A stretch of DNA of 22,966 bases from Basidiobolus ranarum (lineage: Eukaryota > Basidiobolomycota > Basidiobolomycetes > Basidiobolales), in contig JASJQH010000175.1 of the NCBI GenBank assembly GCA_040143965.1, positions 1-22,966 on the forward strand, in the 5' to 3' direction. The notes beneath the pieces were generated by a model that did no database searches, was not told the origin of the DNA, and was given only the letters and a program-made list of their open reading frames with translations. Each line of letters starts with the position of its first letter. Position 1 is the first letter of the stretch. Shown here piece after piece: positions 1 through 8,509 of the stretch. Position numbers and translations under genes: made by a program.

Positions 1-480
1 TAATATGATGGCACTGTTTATCATCATCATCATCAATTCTGTAAACGTACTACATCACCAGTATCAACCAGGTCCGAGCTTATGAAGGGCACCAAATATC
101 CTCTATTTCATAACCATCTAATGCATCTCACAAATGATCAAATTGTGGTGGATGAAGGATAGCATCGTTGACATAGCATGGGTAAAGCCTACAATTATAC
201 GCTCATCATGTAATAGCCATAAGATAATGAACTGTTATACTCTGCTATTGAATATGTACACTCTAGATGGAGATATGACACAGAAGCATGGAGACTTCAG
301 TATTAGTCTCATTTAGAACGTTTAAAAAGCACTCACTGAAGGCACTATTCTTAACGCACACAATGACCCTAGGCTTACTTTATTGCAGCATGGCATTTAC
401 ATCATCACTGTTGCGGAAACACCAAATATTGAGTTTCCTATCAAGCAGTAAATTTCAACTCATTCTTGCACCTGACTGGG
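1..480 (+). pseudogene. Decayed chitin deacetylase (CDA) relic, cut by left edge
   Basis: This is a broken copy of the chitin deacetylases that follow. At 109-156 the frame reads HNHLMHLTNDQIVVDE, matching HPHLMSLTNDQIVAE of the gene at 8510-9568, and then stops. In another frame, 158-265 reads SIVDIAWVKPTIIR followed by NCYTLLLNMYTLDGDM, matching AIVNITGVKPAFIR and GYHNLLWNMDTLDWDI; RPPYG has become RSSCN and about a dozen codons after it are missing. In a third frame around 346-415, NAHNDP..LTLLQHGIYI matches NAHNDSGFISLQHDIYID. The left end (about 86-108, AYEGHQISS) fits the segment before catalytic motif 2. With several frame changes, stops and a deletion it cannot encode an enzyme. It resembles the fifth gene of the array more than genes 1-4. 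Its start may lie outside the window. Confidence 0.85.
7..36. repeat. Short ATC/TCA trinucleotide run
   Basis: A short run of ATC repeats (about 19-34) lies inside the left part of the CDA relic. It may reflect slippage after the gene lost function. Confidence 0.5.
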
Positions 481-1317
481 CAAATTTCGAGAAATATCTA
501 AACCTGAACCATAGATTAATATCTCGTGGCAGAGAATGATTTTGTCAGTTTAGCAGTTAAAATATTAGAAAGCACTTCAACTGGTGCTCTCAATCCAATT
601 ACTTTTGCTTAGAATTTCTATTACCCAATATGATACTCAATTTAATATAGAGTACTCTAATATCACGTGAATGGTACTTCCCTCAAATTGTTCAAGTACC
701 ATGTTCATTTTGTATTAAGTAAATGATTGGTTATGAACTTAATAATTTTCATAAACTATTAACGCCCAACTCAGTTATTTATAGCACTTGTAGAGTGCTA
801 TTTCTAGTGTATAATAACCAAGCTAGCCTTTTATGGCAATCGCTGATCGCCCATTCAAAGAATAACGTGGATTTGCCACATTAAATTGAAGAGAATGCTG
901 GTGAGTTTGAAGAGTAATGCTTATAGTATAACGTATGTCTTTATCTCACACAATATCTACTGATGCCTAGGGATAATTTGTGCTACTATACTTCAAAGTA
1001 AGTAGCTTGTCCAGTACTTTTGAGTGTATTCGCTTCATGATAAAATCACTGACGTGAGAATTCATTTATTTCAATCAATTAAAACTGGATCAGATTGGCC
1101 GATCATTGATTCTTCAAAATTATTAAGTGATATTGGATTCACTTCTATAATGGCGTTGATGCTCTTGAGTGGCGCCAAACAAGAGGTGAGCGCCAATAAG
1201 AAGTTCAAAAAGGAAATTCCTGAGTGTGAACAAACTCCATATTTTCAATCGAATGTTGTGTGGAGAGTAGAAGTTGGAGTGTATATATTGGTCAAGTAGT
1301 ACCTGGGAATGACCATC
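481..1317. other. Intergenic, CDA relic to first CDA gene
   Basis: AT-rich sequence with no recognisable gene. A 91-codon open frame at 1024-1299 has no family resemblance. The last part is presumably the promoter region of the first CDA gene. Confidence 0.5.
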
Positions 1318-1326
1318 TATATAAAG
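1318..1326 (+). promoter_or_regulatory. TATA box of first CDA gene
   Basis: TATATAAAG lies about 92 bp upstream of the ATG at 1418, a normal fungal TATA-to-start distance. Confidence 0.6.
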
Positions 1327-1417
1327 ACCTAGTGCTTCTGAAAGACAGAAATCATCCATCAAGTACATAGAAGAAAACTCAGCTCCTTTCTTTTTATCCT
1401 ACATCAAGAAACTCATT

Positions 1418-2485
1418 ATGAGAATCAGTATCTATACACTTTTCCTTGCTGCCTGTGCTTCTACAGGCTTAGCTCAAGATAATGCCATCTCCGGTGATCT
1501 ATATCCGGTCAATTCAAAGTGGACAAAGGAGTATGATCTCTCCAAGGTGCCAAATAAGCCATTGAGAGCTGTGGGTTCTGGAGTTTGTAATAACTCTAAT
1601 TGTGGGCCTGATGATTGCGATAAATGTTTCGAATCTTGTGGTAATTGTCCTCTGAAAGAAGATGTCTATGGTTGCGAAGCTGGTAAATGGGCATTGACCT
1701 TTGACGATGGTCCTTCGGATTTTACCCCTCAACTTCTCGATATATTGGCTGCTGCCAAAGTCAAAGTAACCTTCTTGATGGTTGGATCCAACGTTGTCAA
1801 ATACCCTGAGGTGGTCAAGAGAGCATTCGACGAAGGACATCAAATCTCTCAACACACCTGGTCACACCCACACTTGATGAGTATCTCCAATGAACAGATC
1901 GTGGCTGAGCTTAGAGCTACTGAGGAGGCTATTTTTAATATCACCGGAGCTCGTACCGCTTTTGTTCGCCCACCTTATGGTGAGGCTGATGATCGTGTTA
2001 AAGGTGTCTTTAAGGCTATGGGATATCACAATTTACTCTGGAATATGGACACGCTAGATTGGGATATTGTAGAAAAGAAGCAGAACCCTGATAAAATTCT
2101 TGACTCCTTTAAGAATGTTCTGGCTAAAGGTACAGATTTAAACCCTTTCAATAGCCCAGGTTTCATTTCTCTTCAACACGACCTTTACGTTGATACGGTA
2201 AAGCGTGTTCCTATGATTGAACAACTCTTGGCCCAAAACAACTTCCACTTTGTACTTGCCCATGATTGCATCAACACACAACCTTACCAAAATATCGTCG
2301 ATAAGGAATCGTCATCCAAGACTTCAGCTTCCGTTGCACAAGAGTCAACCGCTAAAGCAGCCTCCAGTACTCCAAGCACTGGGGTAGCAGCGGCAGCCGC
2401 CGTATCTGGAGTATCAAATATCGAAAGGACTACTGCGATCTTTGCGCTTGTATTGTTTGTCTCTACAGCCATACTTTCTTTTTAA
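1418..2485 (+). CDS. Chitin deacetylase, GPI-type (array copy 1)
   Basis: 355 aa, intronless. Predicted to remove acetyl groups from chitin, giving chitosan, at the cell wall or surface. Residues 1-20 are a signal peptide ending LAQ. Residues 57-86 form a Cys-rich module with seven cysteines (57, 62, 67, 70, 74, 77, 86), and an eighth sits in AHDCIN near 284. The NodB (carbohydrate esterase 4) domain has all motifs: TFDDGPS 94-100 with the catalytic and metal-binding Asp pair, HTWSH 146-150 (metal ligands), RPPYG 184-188, DTLDWD 211-216 and LQHD 252-255. A Ser/Thr/Ala-rich linker (about 296-330) leads to a hydrophobic tail typical of GPI attachment. NIT (174-176) is a possible N-glycosylation site. 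The ATG is followed directly by a good signal peptide. The family call is firm; the substrate follows from the family. Confidence 0.93.
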   Translation: MRISIYTLFLAACASTGLAQDNAISGDLYPVNSKWTKEYDLSKVPNKPLRAVGSGVCNNSNCGPDDCDKCFESCGNCPLKEDVYGCEAGKWALTFDDGPSDFTPQLLDILAAAKVKVTFLMVGSNVVKYPEVVKRAFDEGHQISQHTWSHPHLMSISNEQIVAELRATEEAIFNITGARTAFVRPPYGEADDRVKGVFKAMGYHNLLWNMDTLDWDIVEKKQNPDKILDSFKNVLAKGTDLNPFNSPGFISLQHDLYVDTVKRVPMIEQLLAQNNFHFVLAHDCINTQPYQNIVDKESSSKTSASVAQESTAKAASSTPSTGVAAAAAVSGVSNIERTTAIFALVLFVSTAILSF

Positions 2486-3527
2486 ACGTTTCTTGAAAGA
2501 ATTGATACCTAGTTTAAATCGCTATATCTACTTAACTTTGGCTAATCTAGCTTGTATCTTATATATATCCGCGTTCTCATCCTTAATACAAAAACTTCCT
2601 TATATAGTTTTATCTAGAATCTAAACAGTATCTTACTTTATATAATTAAGATACGCAATAAATCGACCAAAACTTGATGCTACTACGGCTTCTTATTCGA
2701 CTAATATATAGGGATAAATAGAGAATCCCACGCGTTCTTTCTATTACACCGATCTCATATTGAATCTTGAACTTTCATTGAGTGAAATGGAAAGTCTTTA
2801 TTGTCACCACCAACAGGGTACATTTATATCCAGGAGCATTCAACCTGGTGAATATGTTAGTTTTTCAAGATAAATTTCTTTCTAGAAGTGGCATTTCTCC
2901 CTTTCCCTCCAAGATGAATAACTATTGGTTGGCTGACTTAATGTTTTTGTGATAATCTTTGATCATATTTAGTCATCAACCTAAATATTTTTAGAAATTA
3001 TGCTACCAATGCATGGCGCCTTTGAGTAACCTCCCCATTAAGCAAATAAATGAAAATTTAAAGTAGTTCCTGTAATCAGAATTCAATCGCCGCTAAAGCT
3101 ATAAATAATTCCCTTGTTCGGATAAATTTTAATGATTGTTGTAAATCTTTACTTGACCTAGATACACATTTACTTCTAGTACATTGGGCGTATATCTTTC
3201 CATCTAAAGGATTTACTTTTGGGAAAGATCAGCCCAAACTGGGTGAAGAACTCTGAAAACTTGAGTGAATCTGACGATGCTTGGGAGTGCAGAACGTCAC
3301 AATAACAGATGTCAATACAGGATTAACTGAGCATTACGCCTGTAATGGATATATCGGTGAAGATTATATATAAAAATTTTCCCAAATTATCTTGGAAGAT
3401 CATAGCAAAAGTATAGGAAATATTTACTATCGGTTTATATTTTCCTAAATAGATTTGGAACCAAAATATGGAGGTCTAGATGTTGATAGTCACATTCAAA
3501 TAGTCTCTTGGAGATGACAAGAGAATG
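2486..3527. other. Intergenic, CDA copies 1 and 2
   Basis: About 1 kb of AT-rich sequence, the longest spacer in the CDA array. I see no gene, CDA relic or transposon in it on either strand. Confidence 0.5.
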
Positions 3528-3536
3528 TATATATAG
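3528..3536 (+). promoter_or_regulatory. TATA box of CDA copy 2
   Basis: TATATATAG lies about 80 bp upstream of the ATG at 3616. Confidence 0.55.
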
Positions 3537-3615
3537 ACCAAAGGTAGAGTAGTGGAATCAGAGCTTCCTGAATCTACTGAACTTTGATAACTACCCTGTA
3601 TTTTCTTGCCGAAAT

Positions 3616-4692
3616 ATGAAATTTACTCTGATTTTACTTGCAGTTGCTTGCGCTGCAAATAGCTTGGCTCAAGATGACTCCGATGGTTCACCCTACCCGG
3701 TTAACTCTGAATGGACGAAGCAATACGACCTCTCTAAGGTTCCAAATAAGCCATTGAGAGCTGTTGGCTCCGGAGTTTGTAAAAATGCTGAATGTGGGCC
3801 TGAGGATTGTGATAAATGCTTTGAAAGTTGTGGTAACTGCCCTACGAAAGAAGACGTCTACGGTTGCGAAGCTGGTGAATGGGCATTGACCTTTGACGAT
3901 GGTCCTTCAGAATTTACCACTCAGCTTCTCGATATCTTAGCTGCCGCCAAAGTCAAAGCCACCTTCTTGATGGTTGGATCCAACGTCGTCAAATACCCTG
4001 AGGTGGTCAAGAGAGCATTCGACGAAGGACATCAAATCTCTCAACACACCTGGTCACACCCACACTTGATGAGTATCTCCAACGAACAGATCGTGGCTGA
4101 GCTACGAGCTACCGAAGAGGCTATTTTTAATGTCACCGGAGCTCGTACCGCTTTCGTTCGCCCACCTTATGGTGAGGCTGATGATCGAGTCAAAGGTGTC
4201 TTTAAGGCTATGGGATATCACAATTTACTCTGGAATATGGACACGCTAGATTGGGATATTGTAGGAAAGAAGCAGAACCCAGACAAGATTCTTGATTCAT
4301 TCAAGAATGCATTGACCAAAGATACCGGCTTGAACCCATTCAACAACCCTGGCTTCATCTCACTACAACATGATCTCTATGTAGAGACTGTGAAGCGTGT
4401 TCCTAAAATCGAAGAGCTTTTAGCCCAACATAACTTCCATTTTGTACTAGCTCATGACTGTATCAATGTATCACCCTATCAAAACGACCCTAACAGTAAT
4501 TCAACTCAAACTTCGTCTTCCTCTAGCACAAGTGTTGCCACTTCTACCCCTTCATCTATTAAGACACCTTCCACCTCACAGCCGGAACCCACATCCCATA
4601 TTGCATCAAGCGCCTCTGGGATTAGTGAATCCATTATACCTTTCTATCTATTTTTGGTTGCTATCCCCATTATGATCAATCTAACAATATAA
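3616..4692 (+). CDS. Chitin deacetylase, GPI-type (array copy 2)
   Basis: 358 aa, intronless, with the same architecture as copy 1. There is a signal peptide to about residue 19 (SLAQ), a Cys-rich module (55-84), and a complete NodB deacetylase domain with TFDDGPS 92-98, HTWSH 144-148, RPPYG, DTLDWD and LQHD. A Ser/Thr/Pro-rich linker (about 293-335) and a hydrophobic GPI-type tail ending IMINLTI follow. From about 3706 to 4486 the DNA is almost identical to 6734-7514 in copy 4, with about seven base differences by eye, silent sites included. The signal peptide and linker/tail of the two genes are unlike each other. That pattern fits gene conversion of the catalytic core. An AATAAATAAA polyadenylation-like signal follows the stop. 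Confidence 0.93.
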   Translation: MKFTLILLAVACAANSLAQDDSDGSPYPVNSEWTKQYDLSKVPNKPLRAVGSGVCKNAECGPEDCDKCFESCGNCPTKEDVYGCEAGEWALTFDDGPSEFTTQLLDILAAAKVKATFLMVGSNVVKYPEVVKRAFDEGHQISQHTWSHPHLMSISNEQIVAELRATEEAIFNVTGARTAFVRPPYGEADDRVKGVFKAMGYHNLLWNMDTLDWDIVGKKQNPDKILDSFKNALTKDTGLNPFNNPGFISLQHDLYVETVKRVPKIEELLAQHNFHFVLAHDCINVSPYQNDPNSNSTQTSSSSSTSVATSTPSSIKTPSTSQPEPTSHIASSASGISESIIPFYLFLVAIPIMINLTI

Positions 4693-4719
4693 ATGCTAGA
4701 ATATATTATATTTCAATTT

Positions 4720-4729
4720 AATAAATAAA
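4720..4729 (+). terminator. Polyadenylation-like signal of CDA copy 2
   Basis: Overlapping AATAAA hexamers begin 28 bp after the stop codon of CDA copy 2. Confidence 0.5.
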
Positions 4730-5035
4730 GTAGGGAGCATCTTGATATAGAATATTGGTGGGTAGATTGCATCTGGGAATGTATGTAACTCTAGATCTCA
4801 TTTGTATTGAACACGTGGTAAAAAGTAAATACGCACGCAGATGACGCGTATTATTGATGAAACTAGCATAGATATTGAACGAGCTCAATTATCGAATTAT
4901 AGTGAATTGTTAAATATTTGTAATAAAGTTGAATGTGATTCATCAAAACTGGTTTTTAATATTCATTGTAAATCCGATCATTTACATTTAGGGTGGAACA
5001 ATCAAGATTGTTTAATCGAATCTGGCATCATGACA

Positions 5036-5043
5036 TATATATC
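5036..5043 (+). promoter_or_regulatory. TATA-like box of CDA copy 3
   Basis: TATATATC lies about 70 bp upstream of the ATG at 5109. The spacer from the previous gene is only about 420 bp. Confidence 0.45.
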
Positions 5044-5108
5044 ACAACACCACGCAAGATATAGCACAACATCGATCTAAATTAAAGTGACTGGCTTATT
5101 CTAATCTC

Positions 5109-6182
5109 ATGAAATTCTATCTTACTTCACTTCTTTTAACCTCTTATGCTTCGAAGGTTCTGTCTCAAAGCAAGTCAAGTGAGGATTTGTTATACCCGGT
5201 AAACCCGGAATGGACTAGCCAGTATGATCTTTCTAATGTTCCAAATAAACCTTTACGACTCAGTGGCTCTGGATTATGTAAAAATGCTACTTGTGATGCC
5301 AGTGATTGTGATCGTTGCTACGAAAGTTGTGGTAATTGCCCTAGGAAAGAAGATATCTATGGTTGCGAAGCTGGTGAATGGGCCCTAACCTTTGATGACG
5401 GCCCATCTCCATATACCGTAGAGTTGCTAGATATCTTAGCTGCAGCTAATGTCAAAGTCACTTTTTTGATGGTTGGATCTAATGTTGTTAAATACCCTGA
5501 GATAGTCAAGAGAGCATTCGATGAAGGACATCAAATCTCTCAACACACCTGGTCACACCCACACTTGATGAGCATCTCTGATGAACAAATTGTGGCTGAA
5601 CTTCGAGCCACAGAAGATGCTATATTCAATATTACCGGAGCTCGTACCGCTTTTGTTCGTCCACCTTACGGTGAGGCTGACGATCGAGTCAAAGGGGTGT
5701 TTAAGGCTATGGGGTATTATAATTTACTTTGGAATATGGATACATTGGATTGGGATATCGTTGCCAAAAATCAAGATGCTGGAAAGATTATCGACTCCTT
5801 CGAGAATGCGTTAACTAAAGGCACAGGATTAAATCCATTTAATGATCCTGGCTATATCTCTCTACAACATGATCTTTATGTTGAGACAGTGAAACGCGTT
5901 CCTAAAATCGAAGAGATTCTAGCCCAACATAATTTTCACTTTGTCCTTGCCCATGATTGCATTAATGTTGCACCATATCAGAACACTCCTATCACAAATT
6001 CAATCCCATCAATTACCCCAATTAACCCTGAAATTGACACTCCTACTTCTGAACCCAATGAGGTGTCAGTAGCTCAAGGAAGTATACCTATTGAGGTTTC
6101 CTCCGATGCTGTCAGTGGAAGTACCATCTACTTGAGCTTCTCTTTAGCCGCCACCGCCATTAGCATATTCTCATTACAATGA
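5109..6182 (+). CDS. Chitin deacetylase, GPI-type (array copy 3)
   Basis: 357 aa, intronless. It has a signal peptide to about residue 20 (VLSQ), a Cys-rich module (57-86), and a NodB domain with TFDDGPS 94-100, HTWSH 146-150, RPPYG, DTLDWD and LQHD all present. The linker rich in Ser, Thr, Pro and Ile (about 293-335) and the hydrophobic tail fit a GPI-anchored wall enzyme that makes chitosan. It is the most diverged of copies 1-4: synonymous sites differ across most of its length and it has changes such as DRCYES in the Cys module. An exception is a 50-nt stretch over catalytic motif 2 (5523-5572), identical in copies 1, 2 and 4. Confidence 0.92.
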   Translation: MKFYLTSLLLTSYASKVLSQSKSSEDLLYPVNPEWTSQYDLSNVPNKPLRLSGSGLCKNATCDASDCDRCYESCGNCPRKEDIYGCEAGEWALTFDDGPSPYTVELLDILAAANVKVTFLMVGSNVVKYPEIVKRAFDEGHQISQHTWSHPHLMSISDEQIVAELRATEDAIFNITGARTAFVRPPYGEADDRVKGVFKAMGYYNLLWNMDTLDWDIVAKNQDAGKIIDSFENALTKGTGLNPFNDPGYISLQHDLYVETVKRVPKIEEILAQHNFHFVLAHDCINVAPYQNTPITNSIPSITPINPEIDTPTSEPNEVSVAQGSIPIEVSSDAVSGSTIYLSFSLAATAISIFSLQ

Positions 6183-6591
6183 ATACTCCACACTTGATGC
6201 CATTCCAACGCTCTTTATAATAGATATCTTTTATGTTTCAATCAATGTAGAGACATTCCCATTCATACTGGCATCCAAGTTACAATCGTCATTTTCTTTC
6301 GGTTAAATTACCATTGGGGCGAAATAGATGAACAATTTAAATCATAAAATCATTTTAAACGCCCATGATCGAATCCACCTTCAACCTGGAATATCTTTAT
6401 CTCAAGTGATTATTAATTTGCGTTACAAAGTTAACCGTTAATTTGAAGTTCTTTCATTGGATGAAGTAGACAATACTCTTTTATATGGATAGGAAATTTC
6501 GGAAAACGTCAATCATATTTCTTAAAGAAGATACCTCGTGTGAATTGACTTGGTATGGTTCAAATTCAGTAAGTAGTGCTCCGATGTTCAG
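6183..6591. other. Intergenic, CDA copies 3 and 4
   Basis: AT-rich spacer with no recognisable gene on either strand. It should hold the terminator of copy 3 and the promoter of copy 4. Confidence 0.5.
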
Positions 6592-6600
6592 TATAAGTAG
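6592..6600 (+). promoter_or_regulatory. TATA-like box of CDA copy 4
   Basis: TATAAGTAG lies about 45-50 bp upstream of the ATG at 6644. Confidence 0.5.
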
Positions 6601-6643
6601 AAGTCAGTGAGTAACTTTGAAAAAAAATTATTCATCTCTAAAC

Positions 6644-7726
6644 ATGAAGATTGTTCCATTTTTCTTAGCTGCTTGCATCTCCACAACTTTCGCTCAAGAT
6701 GATGCCGTCTTGGGTAAACTTCACCCAGCTAAATCTGAATGGACGAAGCAATACGATCTCTCTAAGGTTCCAAATAAGCCATTGAGAGCTGTTGGCTCCG
6801 GAGTTTGTAAAGATACTAAATGTGGGCCTGAGGATTGTGATAAATGCTTTGAAAGTTGTGGTAACTGCCCTACGAAAGAAGACGTCTACGGTTGCGAAGC
6901 TGGTGAATGGGCATTGACCTTTGACGATGGTCCTTCAGAATTTACCACTCAGCTTCTCGATATCTTAGCTGCCGCCAAAGTCAAAGCCACCTTCTTGATG
7001 GTTGGATCCAACGTCGTCAAATACCCTGAGGTGGTCAAGAGAGCATTCGATGAAGGACATCAAATCTCTCAACACACCTGGTCACACCCACACTTGATGA
7101 GTATCTCTAACGAACAGATCGTGGCTGAGCTACGAGCTACCGAAGAGGCTATTTTTAATGTCACCGGAGCTCGTACCGCTTTCGTTCGCCCACCTTATGG
7201 TGAGGCTGATGATCGAGTCAAAGGTGTCTTTAAGGCTATGGGATATCACAATTTACTCTGGAATATGGACACGCTAGATTGGGATATTGTAGGAAAGAAG
7301 CAGAACCCAGACAAGATTCTTGATTCATTCAAGAATGCATTGACCAAAGATACCGGCTTGAACCCATTCAACAACCCTGGCTTCATCTCACTACAACATG
7401 ATCTCTATGTAGAGACTGTGAAGCGTGTTCCTAAAATCGAAGAGCTTTTAGCCCAACATAACTTCCATTTTGTACTAGCTCATGACTGTATCAATGTATC
7501 ACCCTATAAAAACGCCTCAAACAGCAGTACGATCCAAACTGTATCATCTGCTGTCTCTCCAACATCTACTATCCAAGCATCTAGTAGCAGTCAAGCGGCA
7601 ACTCCAAAGATTTCCACAGATACCCAAGGTACAGCTAATGTGGAGGCTGCATCTAGAGGATCAAGTATTCAATTCTCAAGTGGCTTATTCGCATTATGCT
7701 TAATCGCACTGACATCATCAGTGTAG
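6644..7726 (+). CDS. Chitin deacetylase, GPI-type (array copy 4)
   Basis: 360 aa, intronless. The frame stays open upstream to about 6617 without another ATG. ATG 6644 is chosen because it begins directly with a signal peptide (MKIVPFFLAACISTTFAQ). A Cys-rich module (55-84) and NodB domain with TFDDGPS 92-98, HTWSH 144-148, RPPYG, DTLDWD and LQHD follow. The Ser/Thr-rich linker (about 295-340) and hydrophobic tail suggest a GPI-anchored surface enzyme that deacetylates chitin. The core is near-identical at DNA level to copy 2, while both ends differ, which marks a recent duplication or conversion limited to the mature domain. Confidence 0.92.
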   Translation: MKIVPFFLAACISTTFAQDDAVLGKLHPAKSEWTKQYDLSKVPNKPLRAVGSGVCKDTKCGPEDCDKCFESCGNCPTKEDVYGCEAGEWALTFDDGPSEFTTQLLDILAAAKVKATFLMVGSNVVKYPEVVKRAFDEGHQISQHTWSHPHLMSISNEQIVAELRATEEAIFNVTGARTAFVRPPYGEADDRVKGVFKAMGYHNLLWNMDTLDWDIVGKKQNPDKILDSFKNALTKDTGLNPFNNPGFISLQHDLYVETVKRVPKIEELLAQHNFHFVLAHDCINVSPYKNASNSSTIQTVSSAVSPTSTIQASSSSQAATPKISTDTQGTANVEAASRGSSIQFSSGLFALCLIALTSSV

Positions 7727-8509
7727 AAAAGATCAGTTTATCTTTAGGATTAGACATTCGAAAGCTAAAGTATGTTAAGATGACGACAGTAATTTATTTT
7801 ATATTCAATCACTCGATCAATGATTATTAAAAGATTAATGTTAAAACGAGGAAATCCCCTCTAGTCTCATTTGCTCTCACAGTTTCGTTTTAATACAGAA
7901 GATATACTTGGTGCAGGATTCTGTTTCTGCTATTTCGAATCACTGCTACTAGTTTAATTGCAAATAGGAGCTGATTTTCATATAGGTCTCCCCTTCGATC
8001 GGGTAAAATATTGTCGATCTTTGACATCTGGTATATTTTCCACATATGGCAATCAATAGAGGCGTACTTTCCGAATTATCTCCATTACCGAGATTAAATG
8101 ATGGATGAACAAGCTGGTTTGCCTTGTCAAAGTAACTTGGAAAGCTCCGATTTGCATGAGCATTTAATCAAATTGAAAAAAGTGAAATGGACTCTCCCCC
8201 CTCCCTCAAAAAAGGAGTAGCAGTGCCTGACATGATGTATGGTCAATAGTGTCCCTTTATTTACCTCTCTTCATATTGCATAAACCAATAATTCTCGGAG
8301 TACCCCTCCATTTGACTTTCATCTTTAGTTCGTGATAAAGTGAATCTATGTAAACCAAGCGTTAATATGAAATGCAAGTAATGAAAAAGTTTCTCTTGGT
8401 CCAAAATCCCCTTGATAGAACCACTGAGAATAAAAGCAGTGAAATGTGGATGTAATTCAACATTGAATTTACATTTCTTTCTTTGCTTGTTCAAATCATT
8501 ACTTTTAGA
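7727..8509. other. Intergenic, CDA copies 4 and 5
   Basis: About 780 bp without a recognisable gene. A 77-codon frame on the - strand (8261-8494) overlaps the copy 5 promoter and resembles nothing I know. A weak TATA-like AATAAAAG (8429-8436) lies about 75 bp before the next ATG. Confidence 0.45.

Noticed and set aside
134-539. Two overlapping short open frames read as small proteins
   Set aside because: Their translations align piecewise with chitin deacetylase, so they are parts of the CDA relic and not separate genes.
4841-5080. 79-codon + frame between CDA copies 2 and 3
   Set aside because: No recognisable motif, and it overlaps the likely TATA box of copy 3 and ends just before its ATG. 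Most likely chance or leader sequence.
8261-8494. 77-codon - frame before CDA copy 5
   Set aside because: No family resemblance, and it lies over the copy 5 promoter region.
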